Below, piece after piece: positions 57,120-64,000 of a stretch of DNA of 64,000 nucleotides. This DNA comes from an uncultured Oscillibacter sp. (GTDB taxonomy: Bacteria > Bacillota > Clostridia > Oscillospirales > Oscillospiraceae). The stretch's first letter is position 1; every line of letters starts with the position of its first letter. The position numbers and the translations under genes are program-made. Location: contig NZ_CAJTUX010000004.1 in NCBI RefSeq assembly GCF_910579365.1, forward strand, positions 1-64,000, read 5' to 3'. A model generated the notes under the pieces. The model was not told the DNA's origin. It ran no database searches and saw only the letters and a list, made by a program, of their open reading frames with translations.

Positions 57120-57710
57120 TTACTCTCTCCATTTCACCAGCTCTTCCAGCGGCTTCCGGGGACGGGGCGGCGGGCTTTCGGCGGCATAGCCCAAAGCCAG
57201 GGCCGCCGCCAGGGTTCCCTGTCCGCCCAGCCATACATTCAGCGCGTCGTAAGCGAAAAAGGTATCGCAGATCCAGAGACTGCCCAGACCCAGCGCCGCG
57301 GCCTGGAGCGTCATGTTTTCCAGGCACGCTCCCAGGGATTGGGCGTTGCAAAGCTCGAAGACCCATTCGTCTGTGGTCCGCGCTCGCCTTGGGTCCTGGC
57401 CCAGAGGGTTCGTGACAAAGATAATCGCCGGAGCTTGTTCCATGACGGCCAGCGTCCGCTCCGCTCCGCTGAGGAATTGGGCGCTCTCCGGCAAAAGGGG
57501 ACGGCGGATTTCTTCCGCCAGCCCCCGGGCCATAACGGCCAGCGCCGCCGCTTTTTCCGTTCCAGTCGCAACGGTGAAGCGCCAGGGCTGGCGGTTCTTT
57601 GATGACGGGGCCAGCGCGCCCGCCCGCAATATGGTTTCGATATCCTCTTTGGGGACGGGCTTGGGTCGATAGGACCGGATACTGCGCCGGTTCACAATTT
57701 CAGGCAGCAT
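57120..57710 (-). CDS. Nitroreductase-family flavoprotein
   Basis: A 196-residue FMN-dependent oxidoreductase. The N-terminal NRRSIRSYRPKPVPKEDIE and LAPSSKNRQPWRF supply the phosphate- and flavin-binding Arg/Ser/Asn residues, and GLGSLWICDTFFAYDALN near residue 145 is the usual second signature. Substrates are unpredictable (nitro compounds, quinones, enoates). AAAGGAGG precedes ATG 57710, ten bases after the VWA-type gene. Confidence 0.92.
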   Translation of the reverse strand: MLPEIVNRRSIRSYRPKPVPKEDIETILRAGALAPSSKNRQPWRFTVATGTEKAAALAVMARGLAEEIRRPLLPESAQFLSGAERTLAVMEQAPAIIFVTNPLGQDPRRARTTDEWVFELCNAQSLGACLENMTLQAAALGLGSLWICDTFFAYDALNVWLGGQGTLAAALALGYAAESPPPRPRKPLEELVKWRE

Positions 57711-57720
57711 GATACCTCCT

Positions 57721-59070
57721 TTAAAGCTCCGGCAGTTCGTCCAGGTCCAGTTCCTCCGGCAGCTCCGCCGCCGCCCGGTCCAGGTCTGGGGCTTCCAGGA
57801 CCAAGCGGATGGCCCAGGGGGGCGTTTTCACGCTGAGCGGCGGCTCTCCCAGAAGGATGAACGCCGTTTCGTAGGGCGTGCGCTTCTCCGGGTAAATCCC
57901 CATGCCGTCGGTGAAGTACACCAGCCCTCGAAGACTGGTGAAGGCCCCCGCCTCCTGAAGCTTTGCCACGTGCGCAAACACCGGGCGGAAATCTGTGGCG
58001 CTGCCGCCGGTGAGCTGAAAATGCTCCATATAACCCCGCAGGCCCTCCAGGTCGTGGATAACGTCGTCCGCCCGGATTTGGTCGTCGCACTGGAGAACGC
58101 GGATGTTGACCTTTCGGGTGAAGGTCCCTGCGCTTCGCAAAATGGCGTAGGTGCAGGCCAGAAACTGCCGGACCCGCTCTCCAGAGGTGGACATGGAGGT
58201 GTCCAGGGCAATGACGAAGTCCTCGATCCGCTTCTCCTCCCGAGTCTCCGGAGGCTCCACCAGGGGCATGTTTCCATAGAGCCGGAGGCCGTAGGTATAA
58301 AAGCCATAGTCAAAGGCGTCCCCGTCCACCGCCGCGATCTCCTTAGGAGCCGCGAAGCGGCGGAGGAAGGCCCGGTAATCCACGTCGTCCCGGACCGCAG
58401 CCCGGACCTGCTCCAGCACGGCCTCTCCGCCGGCCCCCTTGTCGGAGAGGACCGTCTCCAGGCCCGTCTGCGTCTTGCCGGAGAGGTCCCGCCACTTCTG
58501 GTCCTGGCGGCGGTTTTGCTCCTCCCCATCCCGCCCCTCCATGTCCCAGAGGCCGTGGTCGTCCGCCAGAAAGGCCCGCTGAAGCCGCGCGGTCTCGTAC
58601 TCCGGCAAATGCAGCCGCAGCAGACGGCGGTAGACGCCCTCCGCCGTCAGCACCGGCATGTCCTGCCGGCACTCGCCGCAGAACTTCTGCCGCAGGGGCG
58701 CCCCCCCGCTGTTCAGGCAAGGGTAGTCCAGCTCGTCCAAAAGGCTCTCCACCGCCGTGTCACAGGCAAGGTCCCACAGCTCCGGGACCTTGCCCCGCTT
58801 TTTTCCCAGATGCCGGAGCATGCAGTGGAGAACGACATGAAGATAGGCCCGGTTGGTCAGAACCGGACTGCGGAGATAGCGCTCCGCCAGCCAGGAGCCG
58901 TCGTAGTACAGCGTCTCGCCGTCGGTGGCCAGGGACAGCGTCACGCCGCCTCCGGGGGCGAAGGCCAGGGCGCAGAGCGCCGCGTCCAGATAGGGAAGGC
59001 TCATATACAGCTCGTTCCGGGAGGCAAAGAGAATGTCCTGCCCAATCCCGGCAAAGTCCGTTTGTTCCAT
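57721..59070 (-). CDS. VWA-like domain protein with DUF2201-type putative metallopeptidase region
   Basis: About 449 residues. The N-terminal third has a HVVLHCMLRHLGKK segment (His-x3-x-His pattern of the putative metallopeptidase DUF2201) and CDTAVESLLDEL. The C-terminal part is VWA-like: VIALDTSMSTSGERVRQFL is the DxSxS metal-site motif, with YFTDGMGIYPEKRTP as the later strand. Proteins of this shape pair with MoxR-like ATPases. I prefer the ATG at 59070, nine bases after AAGGA; an ATG two codons earlier is too close. Confidence 0.85.
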   Translation of the reverse strand: MEQTDFAGIGQDILFASRNELYMSLPYLDAALCALAFAPGGGVTLSLATDGETLYYDGSWLAERYLRSPVLTNRAYLHVVLHCMLRHLGKKRGKVPELWDLACDTAVESLLDELDYPCLNSGGAPLRQKFCGECRQDMPVLTAEGVYRRLLRLHLPEYETARLQRAFLADDHGLWDMEGRDGEEQNRRQDQKWRDLSGKTQTGLETVLSDKGAGGEAVLEQVRAAVRDDVDYRAFLRRFAAPKEIAAVDGDAFDYGFYTYGLRLYGNMPLVEPPETREEKRIEDFVIALDTSMSTSGERVRQFLACTYAILRSAGTFTRKVNIRVLQCDDQIRADDVIHDLEGLRGYMEHFQLTGGSATDFRPVFAHVAKLQEAGAFTSLRGLVYFTDGMGIYPEKRTPYETAFILLGEPPLSVKTPPWAIRLVLEAPDLDRAAAELPEELDLDELPEL

Positions 59071-59084
59071 AGGCATTGGTCCTT

Positions 59085-60065
59085 CTACAGTGTAAAGGAT
59101 TTTTCCATTCCAGCGGGAAAGCGCCGGTGCTCCTCCTCCAGCAGCACCGCCAAAGCCGGCGTGTTCCCCCGCTCCCGGGCCAGGGCACAGGCGGCGGAGA
59201 GACTTTCCCGGTCCGGACAGATTTGGTTGAACAGAAAGGGGAGGTCCGCCCCACCCTTCTCCGACAGCAGCAGGCGGAGGGCGTCTCCGGCGTGCGCGTT
59301 CAAATAGGAGCGGTAGCCCTCCGCCGCCGCGTCCGACAGCTCCGCCGGCCAGCGGAGGCGGTACCAGGCCAGCCGGAGGGCGGCGGACGCGTCGTGCTCC
59401 ATGCCCAAAAAGTCCCGCCAGAGGGCGTCGTATGCCTGGAGGGACAGCCGTTTCCGCCGGAAGCAGTGGTGATAGGGATAGCCCGCGCCGGAGATGAAGT
59501 AGTCAAAATGATGGGCGGGGCAGTTCTCCTCATAGAGCTCCGTGTACTCCGGAAAAAGGAGCCGGACCGTCTCCTCCCCGGGGCCGTAAATGCTCACGTC
59601 CAATTCCCGGGAAAGCTCCTCCACAAACCAGGCCAGGGCCTCCCCCTGGTTCGGGCCCGTCCGGGTCAGATGGAGGGTGTCCAGACTGCGGCAGTTCATC
59701 AGCGCCCCGCCGCCCCAGCTGGTTATGCCGTCATGAATACGAAGAGTTTTCAGTGCGGAGCAGTTTAACAAAGCGTAGTCCCCCAGGCGGGTCAATCCTT
59801 CCGGCAGAGTCAGGTCCTGAAGCGTTTGGTTGTCCCAGGTTTCCGGCGGTTCGGAGGGGCCGCAGGTTACAAGAAGGGTCTCCCCCTCCCCGTCCCGCCG
59901 GCCGGGAGCCAGGGCGTGGTTCCCCAGCGCCGTCACCGGCAGGTCCAGAATCCGCTCCGGCAGGACCGCCCGCGCGTCACAGGTCTGGGCCCGCAGCAGG
60001 GTGACGCCGTCCGCCTCCCGGCGGAACACCAGCCTCCAGTTGCTCACGCCGCTGACTGTCTCCAT
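59085..60065 (-). CDS. BspA-type leucine-rich-repeat protein
   Basis: About 326 residues without a signal peptide. LRR_5/BspA-like repeats lie at about residues 45-125: LPVTALGNHALA, LPEGLTRLGDYALLNCSALK, IHDGITSWGGGALMNCRSLD. The remaining helical region (about 200-326) is unassigned. Without an export signal it would act inside the cell, unusual for BspA-like repeats. It heads the operon with the VWA-type gene 14 bases downstream. I chose ATG 60065 because AGGGGA is eight bases upstream. Confidence 0.78.
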   Translation of the reverse strand: METVSGVSNWRLVFRREADGVTLLRAQTCDARAVLPERILDLPVTALGNHALAPGRRDGEGETLLVTCGPSEPPETWDNQTLQDLTLPEGLTRLGDYALLNCSALKTLRIHDGITSWGGGALMNCRSLDTLHLTRTGPNQGEALAWFVEELSRELDVSIYGPGEETVRLLFPEYTELYEENCPAHHFDYFISGAGYPYHHCFRRKRLSLQAYDALWRDFLGMEHDASAALRLAWYRLRWPAELSDAAAEGYRSYLNAHAGDALRLLLSEKGGADLPFLFNQICPDRESLSAACALARERGNTPALAVLLEEEHRRFPAGMEKSFTL

Positions 60066-60096
60066 GGGCATGTCCCCTTTCTTTCGTTTCAGGGGT

Positions 60097-60130
60097 AGTA
60101 TACCACAATGGCGGGAGCTTGCCTAGGCAA
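60097..60130. promoter_or_regulatory. Divergent regulatory region: extended -10 and 12-bp palindrome
   Basis: On the minus strand TGGTATACT (60105-60097) is an extended -10 promoter for the leucine-rich-repeat operon. A perfect 12-bp palindrome TTGCCTAGGCAA lies at 60119-60130, between this promoter and the plus-strand GntR promoter, where a shared regulator could bind. Confidence 0.5.
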
Positions 60131-60150
60131 AAATTTTTTTGCGGAGTGCC

Positions 60151-60191
60151 TTGACAAACTGTTCATTCCGTGTATACTGTATATGAACAGT
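60151..60191 (+). promoter_or_regulatory. Promoter and operator of the GntR/ABC operon
   Basis: TTGACA (60151-60156) and TATACT (60173-60178), 16-bp spacer. A perfect 9-bp inverted repeat, ACTGTTCAT (60158-60166) and ATGAACAGT (60183-60191), is centred on the -10 box. That position fits repression by the YtrA-type GntR regulator encoded immediately downstream. Confidence 0.78.
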
Positions 60192-60208
60192 GAAACGGAG
60201 GAACTTCC

Positions 60209-60589
60209 ATGGAGATCATCATCCGCAACACCGTCAACCAGCCCATTTACGAGCAGATTTACGCCCAGCTGAAGGCGCAGATCATCGCGGGAACGCTGAC
60301 GCCGGGAGAGGCCCTGCCCTCGATCCGGGCCCTGGCCAAGGACCTGAAAATCTCCGTCATCACCACGAAGCGGGCCTATGACGAGCTGGAGGCCGAGGGT
60401 TTTTTGTACACCGTGGCCGGGAAGGGTTGCTTTGTGGCGGAGAAAAATCTGGACCTGATCCGGGAACAGCAGCTCAAGGAGCTGGAGGACCACCTGTCCG
60501 CCGCCGCCGCGCTGGCGAAGGGCTGCGGCCTGACAGTGGAGGAACTATTCGATATGCTGCGCGTCCTGTTGGAGGAGGAGAACCTATGA
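60209..60589 (+). CDS. GntR-family regulator, YtrA subfamily
   Basis: A 126-residue repressor. A GntR winged helix (about 10-75: PIYEQIYAQLKAQIIAGTLT, SIRALAKDLKISVITTKRAYDEL within it) is followed by a short helical dimerisation tail, the size and layout of YtrA-type regulators without a ligand domain. ACGGAGG precedes ATG 60209. Its stop overlaps the ABC ATPase start (ATGA). YtrA-type repressors usually control the ABC exporter in their own operon and respond to cell-envelope stress. Confidence 0.9.
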   Translation: MEIIIRNTVNQPIYEQIYAQLKAQIIAGTLTPGEALPSIRALAKDLKISVITTKRAYDELEAEGFLYTVAGKGCFVAEKNLDLIREQQLKELEDHLSAAAALAKGCGLTVEELFDMLRVLLEEENL

Positions 60590-61434
60590 ACGCCATTGAA
60601 CTGAACCACATCCACAAGCGCTTTCCCGGCTTTGCCATCCAGGACCTGAGCCTCGCGGTGCCAAGCGGCACCATCTGCGGTCTGGTGGGCGAGAACGGCG
60701 CGGGCAAATCCACCACCATCCGCCTTTTGATGAACGCCCTCCGCCCCGACAGCGGAACCGTCAGGGTCCTGGGCGTGGACGCGGCCTCCCCGGAGTTCCG
60801 GGCCGTCAAGGAGGACGTGGGCGTCGTCCTGGACGAGGCGTATTACCCGGAGACCCTCACCGCCGTCCAAGTCGGAAAGGTCATGGCGGGCACCTACCGG
60901 CGCTGGGAGCAGGGGACCTACGAGGGGTTTCTCCGCCGCTTCGGCCTGCCGGAGAAAAAACCCTTCAAGGACTTCTCCCGGGGGATGAAGATGAAGCTGG
61001 CCATTGCCGTGGCCCTGAGCCACCAGCCCAAGCTCCTGATTCTGGACGAAGCCACCAGCGGCCTGGACCCCATTGTCCGGGACGAGGTGCTGGAGATTTT
61101 CAACGAGTTCACCCGGGAGGAGGACCACTCCATTCTGATCTCCTCCCACATCCTCAGCGATCTGGAAAAGCTCTGCGACTACATTGCCTTCCTGCACCAG
61201 GGGCGGCTGCTGTTCTGCGACGAAAAGGACCAGCTTCTGGAGGCCTACGGCATCTTCACCGGGACGGCGGAGCAGCTGGAGAGCCTTCGGGAGGAGGCGG
61301 TCATGGGCCGGGAGGCCAGCGGCTACGGCGGCGTGCGGGCCCTGGTCCGGCGGGACGAAGTCCCTGCGGCGCTGGAGCTGGAGCGGGCCAGCGTGGAGGA
61401 TATCATTCTCTTTATGGTGAAAGGAGCAAAATGA
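60586..61434 (+). CDS. ABC transporter ATPase (YtrB-like)
   Basis: A 282-residue ABC-2-type ATPase. Walker A is GENGAGKSTTIRLLMNAL, the Q-loop lies in VGVVLDEAYYPETLT, the signature is FSRGMKMKLAIAVAL, Walker B is LLILDEATSGLDP, and the switch His lies in LISSHILSDLEKL. It begins at ATG 60586 overlapping the regulator stop; a longer frame would run through the regulator. The C-terminal 70 residues form the extra domain common in these exporters. Confidence 0.93.
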   Translation: MNAIELNHIHKRFPGFAIQDLSLAVPSGTICGLVGENGAGKSTTIRLLMNALRPDSGTVRVLGVDAASPEFRAVKEDVGVVLDEAYYPETLTAVQVGKVMAGTYRRWEQGTYEGFLRRFGLPEKKPFKDFSRGMKMKLAIAVALSHQPKLLILDEATSGLDPIVRDEVLEIFNEFTREEDHSILISSHILSDLEKLCDYIAFLHQGRLLFCDEKDQLLEAYGIFTGTAEQLESLREEAVMGREASGYGGVRALVRRDEVPAALELERASVEDIILFMVKGAK

Positions 61435-62015
61435 TGAAGGCGCTGGTACAGAAGGATTTCTATGTGATCTGGAAGCAGATGAAAATTTTTGTCCTGGTGT
61501 TGGTGCTGCTGTCCATGGTGAACAGCGCGTTCTATACGATGTTCCTGGTGGTCTGGTGCTCCATGCTGCCCTATACGGCCATGGCCTATGACGAGCGGAG
61601 CCACTGGAACCAGCTGGCGGCCATGATGCCCTACTCCAAGCGGGACATCGTGCTGAGCAAGTACGTGCTGGGCTGGATCTGCATGGCGGCGTCGGGGGTG
61701 TTCTGCCTGGCGGTGCAGGCGGCGTCGGGGATTTTTTCAGGGAACGGGCCCAGCGTTCTCACCCTGCTGGCGAGCCTCTGCCTGGGAATCATCTCCTTGG
61801 ATATCACCTTGCCGGCGGTGCTGCGCTTTGGCGTGGAGCGGGGAAGGATGATTTTTATGGTGGTGCTTTTTGGCGTGGTGGTATCCATCGGGGTTCTCGT
61901 GGACGTGGTGGATGAGCTTCCCAGCCTGCCCATTCCCCTGATGGCGCTGCTTCCCCTTGGGGCGGCGGCGGGAACGGCGCTTTCTATCCCGCTGTCCATA
62001 AAGCTCTACCAGTGA
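61431..62015 (+). CDS. ABC-2 transporter membrane protein
   Basis: A 194-residue integral membrane protein with about five hydrophobic segments (ILVLVLVLLSMV-like near residue 17, then IISLDITLPAVL and MIFMVVLFGVVVSIGVLVDV), of the ABC-2/YtrC-like class. Two adjacent ATGs, 61431 and 61434, follow AAAGGAG; the second has better spacing. It overlaps the ATPase stop, completing a GntR-ATPase-permease operon of the kind linked to antimicrobial-peptide or envelope-stress response. Confidence 0.85.
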   Translation: MMKALVQKDFYVIWKQMKIFVLVLVLLSMVNSAFYTMFLVVWCSMLPYTAMAYDERSHWNQLAAMMPYSKRDIVLSKYVLGWICMAASGVFCLAVQAASGIFSGNGPSVLTLLASLCLGIISLDITLPAVLRFGVERGRMIFMVVLFGVVVSIGVLVDVVDELPSLPIPLMALLPLGAAAGTALSIPLSIKLYQ

Positions 62016-62108
62016 CCTCTCCGGACCGCCCTTCTCTTCCGCCGGGAAACCGGAAGATGCGAGCTTGCGGAGGAGCATCCGGCTGAAAGACCGCATCCAT
62101 AGACAGGC

Positions 62109-62139
62109 AAAGGGCTGAGGGGAAACCCTCAGCCCTTTT
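62109..62139. terminator. Intrinsic terminator of the GntR/ABC operon
   Basis: AAAGGGCTGAGGG (62109-62121) pairs perfectly over 13 bp with CCCTCAGCCCTTT (62126-62138) across GAAA, with one more T following. It lies between converging genes and may serve the CMD-cupin gene too. Confidence 0.75.
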
Positions 62140-62175
62140 GTCCGCCGCTCCTCGGTTCGAAGGCGGTCTCCCGCC

Positions 62176-62913
62176 TTATTTCAAACGGTTATACTGCTCC
62201 TCATCCACCGCTTCGCACCACTCGGCACGTCCATCCTCGCCAGGGACCTCCAGAGCGAGATGCTGGAACCAGGAGTCCTTGGCCGCGCCGTGCCAGTGCT
62301 TGACTCCGGCGGGGATGTTCACCACGTCGCCCGGGTGCAGCTCCCGCGCTTTTTGTCCCCACTCCTGATACCAGCCCCGGCCGCTGACGCAGATCAGCAT
62401 CTGCCCGCCGCCGCTGGAGGCGTGGTGGATGTGCCAGTTGTTCCGGCATCCCGGCTCAAAGGTCACGTTGAACACCGGCACCTGCCGGGTGGACAGCGGA
62501 GCCAGATAGCTCTGCCCGATGAAATACTGGGCGAAGGCGTCGTTCTTCTCTCCCACGGGGAAGCAGGACAGCCGGCTGGGGTCTGTGCCGCCGTCCTCGC
62601 CGTAAACCTCCCGAATCAGCGGGAAGGTGCTCCACGCCTTGGGCCAGCCGCAGTAAAAGGCCAGCTGGGTCACAAGCTCCACGGCCTCCTGCCTGGTGAC
62701 GCCGTGGGCCTTGCCGATGGCAAGATGGGATTTCAGCTGCGGATACAGTCCTGCCGAGAACAGCGCCGCGATGGTAATCATGCTGCGGTCACGGGGAGAG
62801 AGCTGTTCTTCCCTCGACCAGACCTCCCCAAAAAGGACGTCGTCGTTCAGCTCCGCGAATTTCGGGGCGAGATCGCCTAAAAGGTCTCTTCCTGCCGTCT
62901 GTTTTTCTGCCAT
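62176..62913 (-). CDS. Carboxymuconolactone decarboxylase-family protein fused to a cupin
   Basis: A 245-residue two-domain protein. Residues about 20-110 are a CMD/AhpD-like helical domain (LSPRDRSMITIAALFSAGLY, then ELVTQLAFYCGWPKAW). Residues about 130-235 are a cupin with metal ligands in NWHIHHASSGGGQML and PAGVKHWHG. This CMD-cupin fusion is common in anaerobes; proposed roles are peroxidase-like or quinone-related but not proven. ATG 62913 follows AAAGGAAGG. Its promoter has an unusual 19-bp spacer with an inverted repeat. Confidence 0.88.
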   Translation of the reverse strand: MAEKQTAGRDLLGDLAPKFAELNDDVLFGEVWSREEQLSPRDRSMITIAALFSAGLYPQLKSHLAIGKAHGVTRQEAVELVTQLAFYCGWPKAWSTFPLIREVYGEDGGTDPSRLSCFPVGEKNDAFAQYFIGQSYLAPLSTRQVPVFNVTFEPGCRNNWHIHHASSGGGQMLICVSGRGWYQEWGQKARELHPGDVVNIPAGVKHWHGAAKDSWFQHLALEVPGEDGRAEWCEAVDEEQYNRLK

Positions 62914-62950
62914 CCTGATCCTTCCTTTCAAAATTGGTTTCCGGCGGTTC

Positions 62951-62984
62951 ATTATATCGCTTGAAGTTCACTCCATGTCAAGCG
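62951..62984 (-). promoter_or_regulatory. Promoter with 19-bp spacer and dyad (MerR-type layout)
   Basis: Minus strand TTGACA (62981-62976) and TATAAT (62956-62951) are 19 bp apart. A 7-bp inverted repeat, CGCTTGA (62958-62964) and TCAAGCG (62978-62984), lies across the spacer. Over-long spacers with a dyad are the hallmark of promoters activated by MerR-family proteins. Confidence 0.55.
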
Positions 62985-63055
62985 TCTTCTGAAAGATTCC
63001 CTCCGGTTCAACCGCACGCCGCAGCCAAAGCCCGCGAACCTGCGGCCTCCGCCGG

Positions 63056-64000
63056 TCAGTTCCCCGCCAAGGCAGCCGCCGGGTCCAAAAGCCCCTGCTC
63101 CGTCAGGGCGCTCACCAAATCCTCCTGAAACAGCTCCGCGCCGGGGGCGCAGTCGTTTTCCATCTTGGAAAACAGATAGGTCCGGCTTCCCTCCCCGTCC
63201 CATCGGAAGTACAGGTAGTCGCGGCCGGGATAGCCGATCATGCACCAGCCGTCCTCTCCCATATAGGACCCGCCCGCCAGTATGACCCGGTCCGGGGTGG
63301 CGGTGTGGGTCTCGTAGCTGACGCTCCAGACCTCCACCCGGAGGTCCCCCGCCGTCTCGTACCAGGGTCCGCTGAGGCCGGTGACGCGCCAGTCGTCCCA
63401 GACCACGTTCCCGGGGCCGAAGTTTTCCTCGTCGTAGCTCCCGGAGCCGTCTGCGCCGAAGCCCTCCGCCGCCAGGGCGTTGAACCGCTCCTCCGCAAAA
63501 TCCCGGGCCGCCGCCAGCACGTCCGCCGGAAGGGCCTCCAGACCGTTGGCCATGTGGTCCGTATAGCCGCTTTCGTCTTTATAAAGCCGCAGGTTCTCTC
63601 CGTCGAACCACATCGTCCGGAAGGCGGTGACCGTACGGTCCGTGCCGGAGAGGGGCACTCCGGCGGAGAAGGACAGCGCGCGGCTGGCCGGGTCCCAGGA
63701 ACCGAAACTCACATATTTCGCCTCCGGCCACGCCTCGCTTACCAGGGCGCGGATATCGGCCAGATACAGCGCGCCGTCCCGCCGGAAGTACAGGTACGTC
63801 TCTCCGCCGCCGTGGTAGGTCCACGCCAGCTCCTTCTCCCCGTTGCCGTCCAGGTCCAGCTCCGTCACCTCGTTTGCGCAGTCCGCCAGCGGACGGGGGA
63901 CCCCGCCCTCGTCCAATACATAGTAGTCGCGGGCCTGGTAGGCCGCGCCCCGGGGGCACGCAATCCAAAACCCCTCCCGGCCCAGGACCTGCTCGAACGC
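63056..64000 (-). CDS. Unrecognised protein with FG-GAP-like calcium motif (5' end outside window)
   Basis: At least 314 residues; the reading frame is open to the right edge of the window (AFEQVLGREGFWIACPRGAA and onward), so the start lies outside. The segment EVTELDLDGNGEKELAW is an FG-GAP/VCBS-type calcium-binding loop. The rest alternates aromatic beta-strands (YLYFRRDGALYLADI, VEVWSVSYETHTATPDRVIL, YLYFRWDGEGSRTYLF) typical of exported beta-propeller-like or DUF-type proteins. No catalytic motif seen. A signal peptide may exist in the missing part. Confidence 0.8.
   Translation of the reverse strand, partial: AFEQVLGREGFWIACPRGAAYQARDYYVLDEGGVPRPLADCANEVTELDLDGNGEKELAWTYHGGGETYLYFRRDGALYLADIRALVSEAWPEAKYVSFGSWDPASRALSFSAGVPLSGTDRTVTAFRTMWFDGENLRLYKDESGYTDHMANGLEALPADVLAAARDFAEERFNALAAEGFGADGSGSYDEENFGPGNVVWDDWRVTGLSGPWYETAGDLRVEVWSVSYETHTATPDRVILAGGSYMGEDGWCMIGYPGRDYLYFRWDGEGSRTYLFSKMENDCAPGAELFQEDLVSALTEQGLLDPAAALAGN

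Noticed and set aside
1..64000. tRNA, rRNA, CRISPR arrays, insertion sequences or prophage
   Set aside because: No tRNA TPsiC-like cloverleaf, rRNA conserved block, regularly spaced repeats, transposase or integrase motif was found in either strand by reading.

Overview
The window looks like a chromosomal segment of a GC-rich, spore-forming, anaerobic Firmicute, most like the Oscillospiraceae (Clostridium cluster IV). The evidence is AGGAGG-type ribosome binding sites on almost every gene, a T-box leader, Csp/SleC-like germination proteins, an [FeFe]-hydrogenase-associated TM1266-family regulator, a DUF6514-like small protein, S-layer homology domains, and GC-rich third codon positions. I see no rRNA, tRNA, CRISPR array, phage or insertion sequence. 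Species cannot be named from sequence alone.

Region 1 (1-20.2 kb) is the most distinctive. It is a two-operon locus around S-adenosylmethionine (SAM) hydrolase-like enzymes of the DUF62 / SAM-hydroxide-adenosyltransferase family. Operon one has a nucleoside hydrolase, a MalF/MalG-type sugar ABC transporter with its lipoprotein, a HAD phosphatase, a TIM-barrel sugar isomerase and two DUF62 proteins. A membrane-anchored XRE regulator and an SLH-domain surface protein follow. Operon two starts with a LacI-type regulator fused to a PfkB sugar kinase. It continues with two more DUF62 proteins (the first is an exact nucleotide copy of one in operon one), a second nucleoside hydrolase, a ribokinase-like PfkB kinase and a complete ECF transporter (S, fused A1A2, T). 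Read as a pathway, DUF62 would give adenosine (or an analogue), nucleoside hydrolase would give base plus ribose, and PfkB would give a sugar phosphate. This is inference; the true substrate is unknown.

Region 2 (20.3-31.9 kb, mostly minus strand) holds a TM1266-like regulator with an NMT1-type ABC transporter behind a long attenuator-like leader, then alanine racemase, a GNAT acetyltransferase with threonine synthase, a lone P-loop kinase, and the leucine operon leuACDB under a T-box.

Region 3 (32-47.8 kb) contains two Csp-like subtilisin proteases divergent from a SleC-like cortex hydrolase (spore germination). Next come a small XRE/DUF6514-like pair, a FapA-type protein, and a hybrid histidine kinase paired with an unusual lipoprotein (solute-binding domain fused to a 5'-nucleotidase C-terminal domain). 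A SUV3-like RNA helicase interrupted by an in-frame TAG and a PHP-family phosphoesterase close the region.

Region 4 (48-55 kb) looks like a sigma-54-controlled cysteine/thiol amino-acid catabolic regulon: C-S lyase, dicarboxylate/amino-acid symporter, RidA and a glutaredoxin-like protein on one side, an L-cysteine desulfidase-like enzyme on the other, and their enhancer-binding activator between. Both transcription units carry near-consensus -24/-12 promoters.

Region 5 (55-64 kb) has a MoxR AAA ATPase / VWA-type pair with a NifU-domain protein, a nitroreductase and a leucine-rich-repeat protein, a GntR/ABC (YtrA-like) operon, a carboxymuconolactone decarboxylase-cupin protein, and a protein that runs off the right edge.
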